A DNA stretch of 64,000 nucleotides from Aspidiotus rigidus (taxonomy: Eukaryota; Arthropoda; Insecta; Hemiptera; Diaspididae), in the NCBI GenBank assembly GCA_035079385.1, contig JAVHKY010000034.1, positions 4,402,001-4,466,000 of the forward strand, given 5' to 3'. Shown piece after piece: positions 58,866 through 64,000 of this stretch. Positions within the stretch are counted from its first letter, which is position 1. The number at the start of each line of letters is the position of its first letter. Position numbers and translations under genes: made by a program. The notes under the pieces are model-generated. The model saw nothing but the letters and a program-made list of their open reading frames with translations. It was not told the DNA's origin and searched no databases.

Positions 58866-61504
58866 TGAAAAACCCCTTTTTCAATATTAGACCAGAGGAT
58901 TCAAAAAATTCAGGCTGATGAAAATGAATTTTTTTTAGTCTCAGGATGTGCTCCCGTCTAAAGTGCAACGAGGTCGAAACAGGTGAGCACTCTCAACACA
59001 AGACTGCTGAAGTAATAAATGTGATGAAAATATGCGTAACAAAAATAATTGAATCCTTTGAAATTGTTGAGAAGTTTTTAGTCATAATAGATTGCCACTC
59101 ACAATATAAAAAAAAAGATATCTGCTAACTTCATAGATAGTATTCTTAGTCTGAAAAAATCCTCGCGCGAGATTGAGTGGGGAGCTGCAATCAGTGGACG
59201 ACTTGGACTTCCTAATTTCTGGATGACCACCTAAGCGACGGTTACGTCGGTTTATTTCCTCACCCTTTCCCAAAAGCACTTCAAGCCATAACAAGACTAG
59301 TCTATTCGCTAAGTCAATGAATGGTCTGCATGAATGGAGGATCAGAGAACAGGAAAAGGCGTTAATTAAATTGCGTCAAATGAGTGTACAACACCTGCGT
59401 TGATAAAATACGGGAAAGAAAAGTCGTCGAGGACGAGTACATATAGAATGAACGAAATGGGTCTGGTATGCCGTACGTTGATAACTATTCAGATTTATTG
59501 TAGTTGAAACCTCCGCGAACTACGCGTTTTTTTTTTTTCTAAACTCGAAGGAAGAGATGAGGCAGGAGGAGCGAAAAAAATGGAAAGAACGCAGCCGAAG
59601 AACAGACGCTTTAACACTTTGAAAAAGGTGATACTTAGATAATGTTAATCTTTCGATACGGGTAATGTAGCCACTTATTTCCATAAGTTGATTACACGGT
59701 TCTGTACCCGAGTATCACCTGCACATAAACAGTTATATGTACCTTGTACGCGCACAGGGTGTCCCGAGGAGAACCAACAGTCAAAAATCACGGGTAGCTT
59801 TTAGTTTCAGCGCATAAATCGAACCCGGATAGCGCGTGCCCACACCTCACGTGTGCAGAGACTACTAATAAGGAAACGCGTTATGGGCCTGTAAGGCATA
59901 CTTTTCGCGCACCTTGTTCAACATTATCGAAAGTGTATTCTTTACATAGCAATGTTGTCTCTAATCTACGGGAGTAAAATATATACTGATGTGAATGTAT
60001 TATGTACGCAATATGTATACACTTCTACACCATCATTTAATATCTATACAGTCATTTAAGTATAGTAGGTATTATAGGTTTATGCGCGACCAGAGATACG
60101 TTGATCGAAGTTGCGCATATCCCGAGAGTGGTTTTAATAAACGAGAAATCCTTCATTTATTTTTTCTTCTCTCTTCTTATATGTGAGATAGCGGAATTCT
60201 TGTTAAAAAGTTGTTGTTCGTAACACACTAGCTTAAATGTGGAATGTATGTCACGAGTGGCCATTCTTTTATTTCGCCATTGCATTGTAATCACGAAATC
60301 TCTCGAAAAATAGGAAAAAAAAACCTGCTGCTGTAAGGAGAATCGGCCTCTCACCTATTATTTTTTTCAAAATTTGTACACCACAGCGATAGAAGAGATA
60401 GCTCGCGTCTTATTACAATGTTTCTGCCACACAAACTGGCGCTTGATGATCACTACACATTACGTAAGCTATTACAAAAAACTCTAAAATACGTCTCTTC
60501 ATCTGGCGAAAGAAGAATAATTAAAAAAGAATTAGGTAAACGAGGTAATCGATTTCTTATCGTATTTATCTATTCTGTAATTTTTCTCGAGAAAAAAAAA
60601 AAAAAACTCGAATACTACGGGTTATTTTCTACCATTTAAATGTACTCGACTAAAAATATGCGAAATCATTCATCGATGAGTATTTCTGCGAGAGAAGAAT
60701 TAACTACATCCGCGTTTTAAAAATGACATTTTCCACGTGATTTTTTCAAATAAAAGACTACGCATTATCCTATTAAGACTAAGTAATGGTTTGAATACGG
60801 AGAGGGTGAGCGGAGAACACGTATTCGATTAACATTGAACGATTATGCGACCTTCGAGTTATTAAATTACGTACGGCTTATGTACAGAGATTGAATAGCA
60901 AGCATCTCCACATAGCTCGAAGGGATACAAAAGAGGTTGGTATGTAAAACGTAAAATACTTAACGATAATCTAAAATTCTAACAATAATAATTTTTTTTC
61001 CCTCCTCCTATTCATCATTCTCCAATTTCTTGGGGGCTGAGAATTTTTTTCAGTAGGAAACGTCAACCGAATTTTTAAAACAGCGATCAGTCTCAGAAGT
61101 GAACGAAAATTTTGACCTCAAGAAACTGTAGGTATAGATATCGAATGTTACGGAGGCGAATCGAGACAATGATATAAAAAACGATCAAATAGTGAACGTC
61201 GAAATGTCGAGAGATCCAAGAGAGATTAAGACATGGTAGTAAAAGTCATTATTGTAAAGGTCAAATTCGAACGTAACATAAAGCAGTCTTACGGCATACA
61301 ATTTCTTGGAATTTAACTGTCGTATAGGTGGATTAAAAGCGTCAATCGTCGAGGACGTATTTTTGGAAAACAAAAGATTATTTTATGAAGTAGACGTTGA
61401 GATTCTTTTTTCCGCCGTCTCTTCATCTCTCTGGGTCATGAAGGAAGGATTGCGAGTGGGTAAAGGTGTAAGTAGAGCACTGTGCTCTACCAGACAGGGT
61501 TAAC
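58866..61504. other. Apparently single-copy DNA, no gene seen
   Basis: A/T-rich DNA with CpG words; A run 60592-60605. Open frames up to about 73 codons have no recognisable content. I checked 59800-59850 for a tRNA-like box B and did not find a supporting cloverleaf. Confidence 0.55.
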
Positions 61505-62778
61505 GAGGTTTTTAAGTTTCTGAAGACCAGGGCCAAACTCAGAGTGACACATGTGAAATAACGAATGCTTGAAAAGAGGCATTATACCCAAGTATGCGAC
61601 TATCAGGCTACCATGAAACAGCGCAACAGTAAAACGTACCAAGATGCAAGCTAAAAGATTGAGAGTGAAGAAGGCTGAACGGTTCACTGTATCTGTCCAG
61701 GTTACTGCACCCGCTAGAATTTGAAGAAATCGTGTTCGAAAAAGCAGGAGAGGGGAAGAAAGGAGAGGAATACGTGGAAAAACGAGTGGAAGCCCAAACA
61801 AAACAGATCAAGAAGAACTGACCCGAAAGAAAGGAAGAGACAGCGAGAGCTGAGCACAACTTCGCTCCCAGAACCAAGGACCTATCAAGCGACACCTTCA
61901 TAGAAGACGAAAAAAGACTGCTGCACAAAGGCATCAAGTACGTACAGCCAGAGAGACTGAACCAGTGTAAGCTTGAAAGTATGGCCATTAGCTGCGAACA
62001 AATAATCCAAACCATGGAACACGACGTGAGACCAGAAGCCCGGACTAAAATTGGGAAAGTGCTGTTGAATATCAAGGAGAATATGTGCCAAATCAATGAC
62101 AGAACGCAAGTAATGCAGCTACAAAAGAAGATCCGACAGAACAACCTGATTTTGACAAAGGCGGACAAAGGCAACATGGTAGTGGTAATGGAGAAGGAGG
62201 ACTACATCCAAGAAGAGGGGACCAAGAGCTGATGAAGGACCCAAAACAGGAATACCAAGATGACCTCAAAGCTGCGTTGAAACAAAACAATGTACCTGGA
62301 AATGGAAGCACGCTTGAGATGAACCCAGTTGCACCAAAACTCAAGAGGTTTGTAAAACTCCACAAAGCGAACCGTCCGATGAGACCCTTGGTCAACAGCA
62401 TTGAATACCATGCTAAAAGATAGCAAAGATTGTAACCACATTCTTGAAAGAAGCATTAGAAACAACGGAGAGCTGATTGAGCGACTGGACAAGTTGGAAA
62501 TCAAGAGTAACGACAAGCTGATATCCTTTGATGAGGCAAACATGATTGGTACCATACCGAACGAGGAACTTCTCACTCTGCTCAAAAACAACAGATACCA
62601 TGAGAACCCCGACGGACCGAAGTGCGCCAACATAGTGGACGAGATCTTGAGCCGGAACTACTGCCGCTTCAATAACAGGTTCTACAGTCAGGAAAAGGGA
62701 TTTGCGATGAGATCACCGCTGTCACCAATACTGGTGGAGATATTCATGAATGACAAGGAAAACAAGATATTGAAGTTT
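61505..62778 (+). pseudogene. Penelope-like element, 3'-truncated and frameshifted relative of the 56-kb copy
   Basis: It shares long near-identical blocks with 56.3-57.6 kb. It includes a little more of the N terminus (NNECLKRGIIPKYATIR, from about 61565). Then follow GIKYVQPERLNQCKLESMAI, LTKADKGNMVVVMEK, FVKLHKANRPMRPLVNS, LISFDEANMIGTIP (motif A) and GFAMRSPLSP, in which the motif B Gly is replaced by Arg. Lesions include an internal gap near 61690, loss of 18 bases near 62118, a stop near 62232, and a frameshift at about 62400-62455. The copy ends at about 62778, before YxDD and the GIY-YIG domain. It is not functional. The break is 3', so simple 5' truncation does not explain it. Confidence 0.87.
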
Positions 62779-63115
62779 CAAATAAAATCTAGGCTAAATT
62801 CATCCTTTACTTTTAAACTTTACACAACGTTTCGAATAAGTAACTGTTCTTTATCGAGGGATTAGTTTGGTCACTCGATAAAGAACAGAAATTCACCGAC
62901 AAAATATATTTGGAGAAGGTTATTTGAACAAATCTGTATTTTTGAGCTATCTAGACTTATTGGAAATCTGGAGACTTGGAAAGATGAATTCCAACTCCGA
63001 TTGCGGGTACAGGGGTTGGCCGGAGAGGGGCAAGTGCCGTTAATCTCATTTTTCTTGAAACGAGCCCGGAGAAACTACGAGCTGTGAGCTTTTTAGAATC
63101 GACTCGAAGGTACAC
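62779..63115. other. Spacer with a perfect short hairpin
   Basis: No gene seen. A 15-bp perfect stem lies at 62844-62888, and some GAGCTGTGAGC-type words from the 290-bp family are near 63075-63110. Confidence 0.5.
62844..62888. repeat. Hairpin: 15-bp stem, 15-base loop
   Basis: CTGTTCTTTATCGAG at 62844-62858 is perfectly complementary to CTCGATAAAGAACAG at 62874-62888. It lies about 66 bases after the PLE copy ends. It could be an element terminus or chance; no T run follows, so it is not a typical terminator. Confidence 0.75.
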
Positions 63116-63783
63116 AGATATGAGAAGCCACAGGAGCGTTCGACGTCATTGATGAAGTATTTTCGGTCCATTTTCCTCCATCGGAGAGTATCGGAAAAAT
63201 TATGAAGAAAGAGAATAATGACAAACGAGTGACGCCATCAATAACAATGACGTAATAGGCACATCAAAATTATTACAAATTGGGGACGAGCTCGACCTCA
63301 GGAAATGACGTCAATAGAAGATGGTTTTTCGCTCAACATCCCCATTGAGTAATGTCTTTCCAAAATCAACGCATGATTTCGAGAAAACTTGGAAATTGCG
63401 ATATCATCAGGATATGACGTCATCATAGTATGTCGTGCTTAAATGACCATTACCTACATTTATGACGATCACAAACTGGGAGAGAGCTTGACATCAGGAA
63501 GTAACTTTATCAGAGAATATCGTTGGCTTAAATCGTCATTGCGGAAGGACTTACAAAAATCGAAGGGTAATTTTGAAAAAAATTGCAAGCTCAATGTCAT
63601 CAATGACCATCACCTGATCTTATGAAGATTGGAAATTGGAGGAAAAGCTTGAGACGAGGAAGTGATGTCATCAGAGGACGATTTTGGCGTAAATAGTTAT
63701 CGAAGAGGGACTTCAAAAATCAAAGCGTAATCCTGAGAAATCTTATAAGCTCAATCAGAATACGACGTCATCAGTGAGAATGT
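63116..63783 (-). repeat. 185-bp family array in reverse orientation
   Basis: The words GACGTCATCATAGTATGTCG, ACAAACTGGGAGAGAGCTTG, ACATCAGGAAGTAAC, GGCTTAAATCGTCATT and GCAAGCTCAATGTCATCAAT are complements of the landmarks at 53.9-56.2 kb. About three units are present. The array ends abruptly at 63783. Confidence 0.75.
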
Positions 63784-64000
63784 CGAAAATAAATTAAAAT
63801 AAATATTAAAAAATAAATAATTATTAATTGATTTACAATTATAATATAGAGTTTTGTAGGTGATTTGAACTAATAAAAGAAATTATGATTATTAATATAA
63901 TTAAAATATAAATAAAAATTTTTCTAATTAAAATAAATTTATTAGGTAATCAAAATTTTTGATTTATTTAAATTTGATAATTATAAAGAAAGAAAGAAAC
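63784..64000. other. Extremely A/T-rich segment of unknown origin
   Basis: Composition drops at 63784 to roughly 10-15% G+C by eye, far below the rest of the window, and this continues to the window end. On the minus strand, read with the invertebrate mitochondrial code, about 40 hydrophobic residues are open. A nuclear insertion of mitochondrial DNA is therefore possible, but I cannot identify the gene. It could equally be A/T-rich satellite. Confidence 0.35.

Noticed and set aside
59800..59850. tRNA gene suggested by GGGTTCGATTT on the minus strand
   Set aside because: No matching T-stem, anticodon arm or acceptor stem could be drawn.

Overview
This is a eukaryotic nuclear window that I read as repeat-rich, gene-free arthropod DNA. 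The base composition (A/T-rich with CpG not depleted, many poly-A/T and GA runs) would suit an insect, perhaps a hymenopteran, but no host gene confirms this and the assignment is an inference. I found no host protein-coding gene, tRNA or rRNA that I can support. Every protein-like signal I could recognise belongs to a retroelement, and most of these are broken.

Retroelements. Seven pieces of Penelope-like elements (PLEs; reverse transcriptase plus GIY-YIG endonuclease) are present: a decayed 5' fragment at 26.7-27.1 kb; a deletion derivative at 41.3-41.9 kb; a cluster of two minus-strand copies and one plus-strand copy at 44.9-47.9 kb; a nearly full-length copy at 56.2-58.9 kb with one internal stop at the catalytic YVDD motif; and a truncated relative at 61.5-62.8 kb. 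Ends of three copies carry hammerhead-ribozyme-like motifs, and the 56-kb copy has CCAAT boxes and a TATA box just upstream of its motif. Two LINE fragments are also present: an RNase H/C-terminal piece on the minus strand at 19.9-20.5 kb, nested in a satellite, and an RT piece at 40.4-40.7 kb.

DNA-transposon-like elements. hAT-like non-autonomous elements with 8-bp target duplications lie at 7.6-7.8, 9.2-9.7, 54.1-54.5 (a head-to-tail dimer) and 55.2-55.7 kb. An 85-bp inverted-repeat insertion sits inside a satellite at 11.9 kb. A fold-back family with about 700-bp inverted arms and about 150-bp internal subrepeats occurs at 22.7-25.2 kb (left arm truncated) and 33.5-36.2 kb (both arms).

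Satellites. Several tandem families recur in both orientations: a roughly 59-bp TGACGTCA-bearing family (2.7-4.7 kb); a TCGA-rich family with units of about 105 bp arranged in pairs of about 215 bp (9.8-12.1, 37.6-38.8, 40.7-41.0, 48.0-50.4 kb); a roughly 290-bp family (12.6-14.0, 21.9-22.7, 28.4-31.6, 36.5-37.6 kb); a 208-bp family (17.4-20.9 kb); a 45-bp family (27.4-28.1, 42.0-43.4 kb); and a roughly 185-bp family (53.9-56.2 kb, inverted at 63.1-63.8 kb). Between them are stretches of apparently single-copy DNA (1-2.7, 4.7-7.6, 14-17.4, 25.2-26.7, 31.6-33.5, 38.8-40.4, 43.4-44.9, 50.5-53.9, 58.9-61.5 kb) in which I see no gene. The last 217 bases are extremely A/T-rich and may be a different kind of DNA.
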